A stretch of DNA of 64,000 nt, from the NCBI GenBank assembly GCA_022539475.1, contig VCMS01000160.1, positions 1 through 64,000 of the forward strand, read 5' to 3'. A program made the position numbers and the translations under genes. Below the pieces are notes generated by a model. That model searched no databases. It was not told the origin of the DNA and was given only the letters and a program-made list of their open reading frames with translations. Shown here piece after piece: positions 44,161 through 53,529 of the stretch. Position 1 is the first letter of the stretch. Each line of letters begins with the position of its first letter. The stretch comes from Gracilaria domingensis. Taxonomy: Eukaryota; Rhodophyta; Florideophyceae; Gracilariales; Gracilariaceae.

Positions 44161-44766
44161 CTAGTCATGAAAGCGTGGAGCACCCTTTGAAGCTTGAAGC
44201 TTGTCACCTACCACCGCAACTTCTTCTACACGACCCATGTGTGAGGAGGATTTGCGCATAGGAAGCTCAATCGCAGTCAGCAGATCATTCATGTCCGCCA
44301 TCAGTTCGTCCGGAGTCACTTCCACTCGCAACATTCCTTGTTTTCCCAACTCACTCAGAAACGGTGACACTTGAGTTTTCTTGGATGCCCGCAGTTCAAA
44401 ATAGTTTCGGGATCGCTTTCTCTTCTTACGCCCACCTTTCATCGCATCCAATCGTCTTCTTCTGTCCATGTTCACTTTCAGCATCTTCCTGCGCAACCTT
44501 CGCTTGCCGCACTCAAATTCATTATACGCCTGTTGTACCTGTAGATGGAAGTTCGCACGCAAGTTTTCAAGTTGCAAGGCGCGATGATCGGCCGCGATTT
44601 GCAGCCGCTTCAGGCATAGAGTTAATAGTTTGTCGAACAGCGGGGAGGAAGTCGCGTTGAAAGCCGCCTTGATTTCTTCGCGCTCGCGACGGAGACTTTG
44701 TAGGTCCGCCGCTAACTGACGTTCTCTTAGCGCATCGGGGTCGGCGCAAGGTGACGAATCGCGCAT
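44161..44766 (-). CDS. Sds3/BRMS1-like protein of a Sin3-type deacetylase complex
   Basis: 201 residues. Residues 10-120 form the long, charged coiled coil typical of the Sds3-like family: LRREREEIKAAF, LCLKRLQIAADHRALQLENLRANF, then VQQAYNEFECGKRRLRRKML and MDRRRRLDAMKGGRKKRKR, the place of the conserved 'E..K..L+..l......' block. Members bridge Sin3 and Rpd3-type histone deacetylases and act in the nucleus; the basic KKRKRSR stretch is a likely nuclear signal. The C-terminal part with VTPDELMADMNDL may be the partner-binding segment. Family assignment rests on pattern only; a generic coiled-coil protein remains possible. Confidence 0.5.
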   Translation of the reverse strand: MRDSSPCADPDALRERQLAADLQSLRREREEIKAAFNATSSPLFDKLLTLCLKRLQIAADHRALQLENLRANFHLQVQQAYNEFECGKRRLRRKMLKVNMDRRRRLDAMKGGRKKRKRSRNYFELRASKKTQVSPFLSELGKQGMLRVEVTPDELMADMNDLLTAIELPMRKSSSHMGRVEEVAVVGDKLQASKGAPRFHD

Positions 44767-45384
44767 GGCTTCTTCGTTTGACTAGAGCCAGACAGGGAGA
44801 GAGAGACGTCTGTTTGTAGACAAAAGTCCAGTTTTTCGGGGACGTCCCGCCAAAGATCGCATTCATACTCCTACAAGCAACAGAGTACAGAGCTACGTGT
44901 GCACGTGGTCATGGTGCCAATTTTTTCTCGACCAAAGTAGGAAGGTTAGAAGGTTACCTCTGGACAGACTCCGTATCCATTCCATGGACAGAACGGAAAA
45001 GAAAGAAGCTTTCCCTCGCAACAATTTAGTAAATTGCTATAGAAATTTCCAAGCATGCACAAGATTTACCCTTGGTATCGCTCCGCAGAGCCAGACTTTG
45101 GATCATCGATTCAGAGAAGGGGCGGAGATTGGCAAAAAGGCGCAAACCCGTCTGCGACGTCAGTGTGTCCGCGCCGCCCTCCAATGTCTGCTCGGGTCCC
45201 GCGCCGTCCCCAGCTTCTTCTGATTACGACAAGATCGCAACAAGGATCAGTTACACTTGGCGCACCCTGGACGAGCCAAATGTAACTCAGCCTATTCAAA
45301 CCTCAAACTGTAATAGTGAGCCCCTGAGACGCTTGCAGCAACCAATGACATCGGTAGAGACGTGGAACAAGAAATAGCGTTGCG

Positions 45385-45690
45385 TTACAAATGTGTCCAA
45401 GCCATAGTGTGGAATCCTCTTTTATCTTTAGAAGAGCCTAAGAGGACTAGCCCCATGACTACGCGACTCGAAACTCCAGACTCCGCGTCGTAGTCCAATA
45501 CATTGCTGTTAGGATCAAAGACAGCGGAAAAGTTCGGCACGGCTTGCAGACTGGCGTAAGCATTTTCGTACACGGACTGGATCCACTTGACAATCCAAGA
45601 GTGGTAATGATGAGAACAATGCCGCAGGGAAGGGCTACCACCTTCGCACGAGCACAAGTGTATCCTTGGTCGACGAAGAACGGGGCGCAA
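45385..45690 (-). CDS. Possible fragment of a secreted protein
   Basis: The minus-strand frame shows a protein-like run (WIVKWIQSVYENAYASLQAVPNFSAVFD in two parts) after a Cys/His-rich start, and ends with a hydrophobic MGLVLLGS stretch. There is no clear start, and upstream frames do not connect. It may be a last exon or a relic. Confidence 0.22.
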   Translation of the reverse strand: MRPVLRRPRIHLCSCEGGSPSLRHCSHHYHSWIVKWIQSVYENAYASLQAVPNFSAVFDPNSNVLDYDAESGVSSRVVMGLVLLGSSKDKRGFHTMAWTHL

Positions 45691-45947
45691 ATTTTTTGAA
45701 CCCGTCTGGCTTGCCGTACCGGAGAAGCGGAGACATTGAACCTTTCGGGGTTGGAAGCGGAGAGGGAGACAGAGAGGGCGCTACTGTAGGAATGAATGAA
45801 TGAGGCCTTTATTTATGCAAAAACGGAACGGCGCTTTCGCTAAGGCGCCGCGTGGGCTTCCTGTGGGAGGGCAAGGCGCCGGCGGTTGAGGTGCAGGACC
45901 GTTCTTTCGAGGCGTAGCATTAGCCTGGGGTATTTAGACTCTGAATT

Positions 45948-46217
45948 TCAGAGAGGACAACACCGGTATGGGCGTGATGTCCAAACCATGAACAAATCTA
46001 ATGCGCCTGGAGATGCTACAGCAACGCCTTGATCAGGCAAGTCGGAAAATTCTTCAGCCGTGCACAATTCGAAACGGCATGCGCCTAGACAAGGCATAAA
46101 GACCCTTGTGCACGTACAAAGACAATTATTCCCCAAACCAGGTTGCGAGTTGGCGACGCCGAACATGTTGGCCAAACAAAAAAAAAGAAAGGCTGCGAAG
46201 AGACGGGTTGAGTTCAT
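45948..46217 (-). CDS. Small Cys-rich secreted protein
   Basis: 89 residues from MNSTRLFAAFLFFCLANMF, a clear signal peptide ending near ANS. The mature part has eight Cys in NNCLCTCTRVFMPCLGACRF, ELCTAEEF and a terminal RCCPL, typical of a disulfide-stabilised peptide. The ATG at 46217 is preferred over an upstream one at 46244 because it begins the signal peptide. The function is unknown; secretion to the wall or exterior is inferred. Confidence 0.55.
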   Translation of the reverse strand: MNSTRLFAAFLFFCLANMFGVANSQPGLGNNCLCTCTRVFMPCLGACRFELCTAEEFSDLPDQGVAVASPGALDLFMVWTSRPYRCCPL

Positions 46218-46249
46218 GGTGCCGAGACTATCCAGTGAGCGCAACAGAA

Positions 46250-47010
46250 GAGAGTGTTTGAAAGTTATGAAACAGATTCTGCTCGCTGGTTGCGCTTAAG
46301 TAGAGATTGGGGGCAGCATGACAGTCGGAAAGGTGGCAAAGAGAAATGAAAGCACAGTCGCTTGAAGTAGGGTTAAGAAAAGGGACACCATGGCGGAAGG
46401 GCTTTGAAACAAAGAGCAGAGGTGGGCCGAAGCTTGTTCCCGAAAACAAGAAGCAGCAAAACGCTGCAGAACTCCTCTCTCTAGAGTTGTGATTGAGCCC
46501 TTGAGGTGAGCTGCTTCTTGCTCTGTTTATGCCCCTGATTCAACCTCCTCTTCGGCGACTCTGCCTCAGTTGTACCGTAGTAGCATTAAAATCACTGGGC
46601 CTTCTCTACACTATTTATGAGCAATAGTATTGCAGTCATCATATTTTGATGATTGCAATATCATTGAAATGTTCTACGGCACGGCTCGTCTCTGCAAAAG
46701 GCCTGGAACGATGGATTGCGGAAGAGAGCGGCCTATGTCGAGATTGAAAGAGTGCGGGCGCTCGAAGGGGGAGAAGGTACAATACCAGCGAGTGATGAGC
46801 GCTTTCGCCTCATCTCATGTTGCTGCTCGGGCCTCGGGCCACTTGCGCCACTAGGACACCAAATGATACGCTTTCGCACCAGCATGCAATCTGCGTTCGG
46901 CACGTGCCGCACGTGATGAACGAACACCTACCCCTGGTACACCGTGTAGCAGGCTACACGTACACGTTGTTGCTTCGTGGCAGTGTTCTCTCCCAACGGC
47001 TCCCATCCCA
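46250..47010. other. Spacer before the Harbinger element
   Basis: No supported gene. A TGTAGCAGGCTACA palindrome lies near 46945. Confidence 0.35.
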
Positions 47011-47133
47011 TTAGGGGTTTTTAACTAGGATTTCTGTCTTTATGAAATAAATCCCTCATTGCAGGCCATTCTTAGATTTGAAATAAAGGTCGTTCTTGTC
47101 ATTGACCCTTAGATTCAAACAGAGATCCGTGCC

Positions 47134-48366
47134 ATGGGAGACTCAGAACTACCTCTTCCTTTCTTCATGCTGCCTGAAATATGGCAGACTGCGTCCCACA
47201 CCGAAATGCTGGTCCAACAGGGACTCATGTTGAACATGAAGCGCAATCAAGAGCATGGCCAAAACAGCGATGGTGATAGCTCGGAATCTGACACAAACGG
47301 CCCCGGCAAGGGCAACGCGATTGCAGGAGTCAAATCGCTCTATGCACGTCGTACTGCATCACATGTTTACAAATGCATGCGTTTGGAGGATCCAGATGAT
47401 CGTCTCTTTGAACGCACAGTCCATGTCAGCGTAGAAGAGTTTGACGAGTTGTATGCGGTTACAAAGAGCCACCTGGAGGAACCTTTCAACGTTCGAAATG
47501 AACATACACTACCTAACCGTGTCCCTCGACGACGACGTTTGTCGGCAGAAGAGATGCTTTTCCTACTACTTGATATTCTGGGTGGCTCAAACGAAGGCGG
47601 TCTTGGAGTACAGCGTTACGGGCATGTATATGGCATATCAACGGGGACAGTTTCAAACTACTTTCGACATGCCTTGTTCGCCCTGTACAAAACATTAAAG
47701 GAGATCCAACCACCACTGATTTCATGGCCGCTATCTGAGGAAAGGAGTGACATGGAGGGTCTCATACTGGGGTTTCCAAAGTGTGTCTTTTTTATTGACG
47801 GCAACAAAACCAAGAGATGGCGTCCAGTAGACAATCACGAACAAGAAAGGGCTTACGATGGATATAAGAGGGCCCACGTCTGGTCAATTCTTGTGTACTG
47901 TGACCTCTACGGTAGGTTTATTAGATTAGAGATCAGCGACAAAGGCGCCGAAAGCGACAGGACCTTATATACAAACTCGAGTGTGTACCTTCATGCCGAG
48001 CAATACCTTGAAGATGGTCAACATGACATGGCGGACATGGGATTTGGAGGAGATGGGAAACTTGTTGTTCCGTTTAAGCGAAACGAAAGCACAAACTGGA
48101 TGCATCGTGTGTCGTACAATCGATATATTCGTACTCAACGAATGGTAAATGAATGGGGAATAGGCCACATTAACAACCGGTATCGCATCTTTTTAGGACG
48201 ATGGCCCTTTGAGAAGTCCTTTTTCCCAATCGCTTACGAAACAGCCGCTCTACTATCAAACTGGAGTTTTAGGCGTCGCGGATTTGCCTTGATGACAAAA
48301 GAGATGTACGAACGGAAACTAGAGGCGCACAGAAACAGAACGTCTTCTGAAGAAGATGAACCTTAA
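47134..48366 (+). CDS. PIF/Harbinger DDE transposase
   Basis: 410 residues, intact. The N-terminal half contains a helical region resembling the family's helix-turn-helix (LSAEEMLFLLLDILGG ... GHVYGISTGTVSNYF). The nuclease domain shows FFIDGNKTK (first Asp), a second block VYCDLYGRFIRLEISDKGAESD (candidate Asp), ADMGFGGDGKLVVPFKR, and NEWGIGHINNRY with the last Glu, the order seen in DDE_Tnp_4 proteins. It cuts at the terminal inverted repeats and inserts at A/T-rich 3-bp sites, working with the second element protein. Stop codon TAA directly abuts a fold-back at 48363-48495. Confidence 0.85.
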   Translation: MGDSELPLPFFMLPEIWQTASHTEMLVQQGLMLNMKRNQEHGQNSDGDSSESDTNGPGKGNAIAGVKSLYARRTASHVYKCMRLEDPDDRLFERTVHVSVEEFDELYAVTKSHLEEPFNVRNEHTLPNRVPRRRRLSAEEMLFLLLDILGGSNEGGLGVQRYGHVYGISTGTVSNYFRHALFALYKTLKEIQPPLISWPLSEERSDMEGLILGFPKCVFFIDGNKTKRWRPVDNHEQERAYDGYKRAHVWSILVYCDLYGRFIRLEISDKGAESDRTLYTNSSVYLHAEQYLEDGQHDMADMGFGGDGKLVVPFKRNESTNWMHRVSYNRYIRTQRMVNEWGIGHINNRYRIFLGRWPFEKSFFPIAYETAALLSNWSFRRRGFALMTKEMYERKLEAHRNRTSSEEDEP

Positions 48367-48495
48367 GTAAAGTGCAAGAGCCTGGCGAGCGCAAAGTCTG
48401 CAGCGAAGGAGCCGAGGCGACCGAGCTTGCGAGGGAGCCGAAGGCGACTGAGCGAAGGACTTTGCGCGAGCCATGGCTCGCGCACTTTACTTAAT
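48363..48495. repeat. Fold-back between the two convergent transposon genes
   Basis: Arms TTAAGTAAAGTGC / GCACTTTACTTAA at the edges and GGCGAGCGCAAAGTC / GACTTTGCGCGAGCC inside, with a centre holding two copies of GAGCCGAxGGCGACxGAGC. It starts in the transposase stop codon and ends 42 nt before the stop of the minus-strand gene, so it could be the shared 3' end signal, or a MITE-like insertion. Confidence 0.7.
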
Positions 48496-48536
48496 CAAGG
48501 TACCCGAATCAAGAAAGACCGCTCCCGCATGAACCT

Positions 48537-49616
48537 CTATATCTGATCCAGACAAGTCTGTTCCTCTCTTGCAGACCCTGGACACTCTGCATCACTTTCA
48601 AGGGTGGTAGCTTCCAAAGTGCGATTTTCCGCTGTCGCATTGCTCGGCGCAGTTCCGCCAACCGAACTAGTAGCTTCCACGAATGCGTCCATGGTCAACG
48701 GTTCCGAAGCGATGGGCGGGGGAAGAGGTGTCTCAGGCTCCGGAGCGGTCAGGTTCTGACTCTGTGCGTAAAGACTGACGAGGATACCAAACTGTTCACT
48801 TTGTCTTCTTTGCAAAGCTGCACTAGCCGCCGCAGCGTTTGCAATGCGTGTTTGAGCCCTAACGCTCTGGAGATCAGCTGCGGATCTACGTCGTTCTCGA
48901 GCTTCACGGACTGCTTTACGCCGCTTTTTGTCTTCTTCAAAGGTAGCCTTGCGCTCACGGTTACGCTTGAGCTTTTGCGCGCGTGATTCTTTTGCTTTCT
49001 TCAAAGCAGTCTTGGCATCGTCATCGGTTGTAAGTGCCTTGCGGTTGGCATCGTGCTTGTAGTCCAATAAAGCCTGATCCAACAAATGCTGTGCATCTCC
49101 TTCTACACCCTTTGGGGCCGCCACAGGACCATCGTCATCGTTGTGCGAGAGAGACGCAACTTGAACCTTCTTTACCATTTCGCCAACGTTCTTCGCAACG
49201 TGCATAACGTTTTTGGTTGTAATTTTTGACATGTACTCTCTGCGCCATGCTATGCCGTAAGTGTTGGTTTCATGCAGGATTTCGTTGTCTGGAACATGAC
49301 GCATTTGTGCGTTTTTGGCTACTGATAGACATGTCTTTTCCAGGGTCTTCAATTTTTGGAGAGGAGCTTGAAGCGCGATTAGTTGTCAAATGACCCATGT
49401 CTTCTCGACCTTATTCATCACGAAGCGCTTGTTGTGCGCTTTTGAAGGTGTTAAGTTTGAAGGTGCGCTTGAGCGCGAGGAGACACTTGCCGAGGTAGTA
49501 GGAGGAGCAGTTGGTGGCGCAACTGCGTTTTGCGAATCATTGCTGTTCATTTTGGCGTTCGATGGTGGTGGAATGTTGGAATTTGGTGTGAGTGTTGGTG
49601 GAAGTGGTGGCACCAT
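48537..49616 (-). CDS. Second Harbinger protein (Myb/SANT-like candidate)
   Basis: Starts at MVPPLPPTLTPNS. After a Pro/Ser/Thr-rich leader comes a segment with RFVMNKVEKTW ... TLEKTCLSVAKNAQ ... YGIAWRREYMSKI, the helix spacing of Myb/SANT-like proteins, then a long Ala/Arg/Lys/Glu coiled-coil region and an acidic C-terminus. In this superfamily the second protein brings the transposase into the nucleus and onto the ends. A TGA at 49386-49388 interrupts the frame. A 48-nt GTCATT...TTGAAG interval (49347-49394) with CTAAT would remove it in frame, but the sequence within also reads well as protein, so a point mutation is equally likely. Confidence 0.55.
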
Positions 49617-50122
49617 GGACGAGGGTGCACACCATGAGAGGAGGTAAGGAAAGAAGCTCATACAGGTTTGCCTCAAAGATGGGAATCGCGGGGTTAATCT
49701 TGTCTTTATTTTGAAATAAAGGAAAGAGCTTGATCGTAATTTAAACACAGCAGTGGTTCAGAACAAGCCTTAGTCCGAACATAAGGGCCAAAACACCTTA
49801 ATTAAAAACCCCTATTTGACTCGAACTCTTGCTGCACCTTATATCCCATTCACCGACCCGGAGCATTTTCAAAAGAAATCCATTCAGTCACGACCTGCAA
49901 AATGCCACTGCCCCTGCGTAGGCTACAGTACATGTCCGGTGTATGATATCTAGACTGATGACCGCAGCAGGTCAGGGAGGCACATTTCGCAGGTCATCAT
50001 TATCGACGGCGACACCCAAGATGGAAGCGTGATCATGACGTCGTCGTCAAAGAATAAGGCAGGACAATGGGAAGGACATTAGAGGCCATCACATTTGTGG
50101 GACTGAAGGATTCAACTCTCAT

Positions 50123-51841
50123 TTAACAAGCTGTAGGAATTGCGCAACATCCATATTGATCCAGCTTCTCATACCGAATCCACTGATACTCTGCACTCGC
50201 ACTTGTGAAGCCGTTCATGTCAAAAACTCCCCCGAAGAACGGCTCTGACGCAACAGGCACAACCCAAGCGTTTGCCATCACCTTTTGCACAGTGGTTGCT
50301 GTCACAATTGGTGTCGTGTTTCCGTTGTCATTGGATACTTGTCTTACGACCTGCCCATTTACTTCCCATTCGATTCCCCATGGTGTCCATCGGAAACCTT
50401 ACAGATTCATACCTCTTGTTAGAATTGTTTTAGCACCCATGTACCACGTAAGCGTTTGAAATTGACGTACCGTATACATTGAAGCTCTGGGATGCATCAA
50501 AACCCAGGTCGTAGTCATGTTCGTTTCTCTGAACTACGCTGCCATCATCATCAGTATCTTTGACACAAGCAGATGTTGCAATGTCAGCATGCTAAAACAT
50601 TTTTCCAACAATAAGAAACCGTTTAAAGCAGAGATGAGGATGCACTTACAATAGTTAAACTGCACCTTTGTCGTATCCTGCCCCTCAAATTCGATATCAA
50701 TCTCGTTATGATTCGGGGAGGTTCCCCCAATGCCATCATAGTTGCCGGTATATGTGAAGAGAGAAGATATTATACCTGACACTCCAATGGGTTTCATGCA
50801 AGCACTCACACAACCATATCCGTACCAATGCGAGTTTGTGCGTAACTCAGCGCCATACAAGCTTCCATCTGCCCGTTTTTGGACAGAGAGTACTAGCTTC
50901 GTACCGTCCCACGTAACCAGGTTTTCATCCCAACTGCTTCGAAACACAGGCCCAGCTGGAAAGTTACTTGCAAAATATATGGAGCTTTGACCCGAACCGA
51001 AATTTTGCAGTTCAGTTTTGTCGAAAGATGGCTCGCCAAGAAGCTCTCCTGGTGATTCACACCGACATCCGTTCAGACACGGAGAGGAAATGGATGGGGA
51101 AGGAGATGGTATTGTGGACGAGCTCGCTGCAGGGGAGAACGAAGGTGAGGCTGACAATGAGGCTGAGGGTGATGGGGTAGAGTACGAGGATAATTGCGGT
51201 GGTGGTGATAACGAAGGTGACGAGGATGAGGATGGTTTCGGTCGTGGTGAAAACGAAGGTGTCGAGGAAGAGGATGGTTGCAATTGAGATGAAGATGAAG
51301 GTGTTAGAGGCCGTGCAAAAGAAGGAGAGTTTGATATTGAAGAAGGTGGCAACTGCAGAGATATTGTCGGTGAAGAAGAGCTTGTCGCTGGGATCGGAGA
51401 TTTCGAAGCGACGGGTGAAGGTGATGGGTCATTAGATTGGGGCCCTGATGTAGAAGGAGATGGAGTGGCCTCAAGTGACGCAGATGGTGCTGGTGAAGAA
51501 CTCGTTGACGGAGAAAGGGATTTCGAGGCTGATGGTATTGGGGAAGAGCTGCTCGAAGGCGTCAGGGATGGTGATGCTGTTGGTGTCGGAGATTTTGAAC
51601 TGAATTCGCTCATCAACTCGCCGACCAACGGTACATTGTCATTGATGGCGTCAATGAATGCTGGTGGCAGGGGTACATTTTGTGGGAATGGAGAATCAGT
51701 GAAGGACGAGTTTGAAAGTAGCGCACCAAGGTTAAATCCGAATTCGAATGCTGGGGGCTGTGCCGAGTTCTGAGACGCGTAACAAAGGAGCAGAAAAGAT
51801 AAGACCAGGGTACGACTGGGGATAAGCTGCGCCCAACTCAT
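50123..51841 (-). CDS. Secreted GH16-family glycoside hydrolase, three exons
   Basis: Model: join of 51841-50650, 50557-50471 and 50397-50123. Introns of 92 nt (GTAAGT...CAAAG) and 73 nt (GTACGT...GTAAG) restore a continuous GH16 domain. Order: signal peptide (LVLSFLLLCYASQNSAQ), a 180-residue linker of Ser/Pro/Thr repeats (SPSPS type, about residues 85-265), a Cys pair CLNGCRCESPG, then the beta-jelly-roll with catalytic EIDIEFEG (ExDxxE, about residue 378), VQFNYYTDDDG and DLGFDASQSFNVYG across the first and second junctions, FRWTPWGIEWEVNG, and a Cys-containing end. The family cuts beta-glucans, agars, carrageenans or xyloglucan; the substrate here is not decidable. The linker suggests wall anchoring. 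The ATG at 51841 heads the signal peptide. Confidence 0.8.
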
Positions 51842-51849
51842 CACTCATG

Positions 51850-53430
51850 ATCAGGAAGACACGAACTTGATGTAGAATAGTGTTGGTGGAAATTGTTGGC
51901 TATCCGACTTCATAGATGGTGAATAGTATTCCACAGAGCTGTCTTGGTCTGTTGAATTTTCAGTGGACCAGCAGCATGAACATCTGAGAAACGTTAAGAA
52001 TGCATCTAAGAGCGCACTTCAACTCGGCGTTCTCGCAGGCCCATTGTCAGTTGTAAAGAGAACATTTGTGAAGTTTTCTACATCATTTGGTTTGGACTAT
52101 GCATTCTGTTAGGGCCATAGCATGAAAGCTGATTAGCATGAAAGCTGATTACGCAGACATGCACGTCAGACAACGGAAAATGTCAGACTGCGAAGGGTTT
52201 TTGTCCCGTCTAATCGTTTTCTTTTGCCGTCCGTATCTGGACAGCATCTGGACAGCACTATGCCCTCTTTTCCACTCCAAACCGGTTTGTCTGGATGCCA
52301 GACTCCGAAACCTATTGTCGTTCTTATTTGAATGTAGTGAAGAAAAGGCATTGCATTCTTTGCGAGATTTTTATCAAACTTCACGCGGCTTGGGTATCGA
52401 AAGAGTTGAGAAAGAAGCGATCATGTGTATTCCACCTGTCTATGTGTTCCAAATATACACTGAATCATGGGACATTTCCATAGGGTGAACTTCACGCGCT
52501 GCGGCACAAACTGCGAGAGTTCGCGACATATGAAGGCTACTCTTCATGCCATTGTTTGGGAATAGCCTTTGATGCAAACGTCTTCAGAATTGCAGAGCTT
52601 AACGTCTTTTCTTCATTTTTTCCGTGCGGCTTGCATGCAGCCTGTGAAGAGGGATAAAAAGAGGATAGCTGTCCTTAATTTTAAGGATCTCTTCTGTGGG
52701 GGAACATGAGAGGTTCCCCAACTTCACGTTTCGCGTATGGCACCGTTGATTTGAGCTGTGCGATTTGAGAAGCGACTAACTCAGTGGACTGGATTATGTG
52801 TGAGACAGCAAGTTTCAACGGTGACGAGAGAGCAGCATTGTCAAACGAGCGTCTGGCAGATGGAGGCTGATCACCAGCGTGTTGCGTTCAGCTTGTTTCA
52901 GGCGCGAGGCTTGAGTCCACCGCATCGACGTAGGGCGGCGTCCTTTTGATGATGATATTTCTTTCCACTGTAAAGATACGGGAAGGGCGATATCGAAGCG
53001 GCAATCTCGTCGGGCACGCGCCTAGGCTGACGAGCTGATTGGTAGAACGTGACAAGAAGTTCGAAAATGACAAATATTGCGACGCCGCGCGCACGTGACC
53101 CCATTGCTCCTCAAGTCAACAGAAACAGCACGCGCAGAGCGCGTGCGATGATTCATTCGGTTGGCTTACCGAATTCTAATCACCTCCCTTCTGCATCCTT
53201 CTCATGTTGAACCGGAGCTTGTCCACATTCTCATCGTCTTCCCTCTACCTATACTATTCCTAATTTCTCAGCATCACATTTTACACAAGTCGGGAACAGT
53301 CAATAGTCCCTCATGAAACTATCAACTTCAACTCGAATCCATATCCACAATAGACATAGAACACCACAGGAGCCATGTAATAGTTGTAGTAAACCAGCAG
53401 TGCCTTCCCGGATCCGACTTGCCCCCAACC
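51850..53430. other. Region without supported gene
   Basis: The 116-codon plus-strand frame at 52138-52488 and overlapping minus-strand frames lack motifs or signal peptides. A 13-nt direct repeat GCATGAAAGCTGA is present at 52120 and 52137. Confidence 0.35.
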
Positions 53431-53431
53431 A

Positions 53432-53441
53432 CTATATAAAT
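53432..53441 (+). promoter_or_regulatory. TATA box of the haloperoxidase-like gene
   Basis: CTATATAAAT lies about 90 nt before the chosen ATG at 53530. The same word is found, at similar spacing, before the secreted protein gene at 35481-36053. Confidence 0.6.
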
Positions 53442-53529
53442 TCACCCTCTCCCTCATCTGCTGCCGGTTTGAGAACAGCAGGTGAAGCCTCCCATTCCTT
53501 TGCATACTGCCAACGCTACCTACGACACG

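Larger units (their letters stand above)
47013..49813. mobile_element. PIF/Harbinger DNA transposon with both ends
   Basis: The 2.8-kb element begins AGGGGTTTTTAACTA-GG and ends with the complement of AGGGGTTTTTAATTAAGG. The three bases ATT precede the left end and follow the right end, a 3-bp duplication as expected for the superfamily. Inside are a DDE transposase (plus) and a second protein (minus), which is the standard two-gene Harbinger layout. GAAATAAA words recur near both ends. The transposase frame is intact. The second gene has one in-frame stop or a small intron. Confidence 0.8.

Noticed and set aside
52138-52488. 116-codon plus-strand frame
   Set aside because: Overlaps equal minus-strand frames and has no domain or start context.
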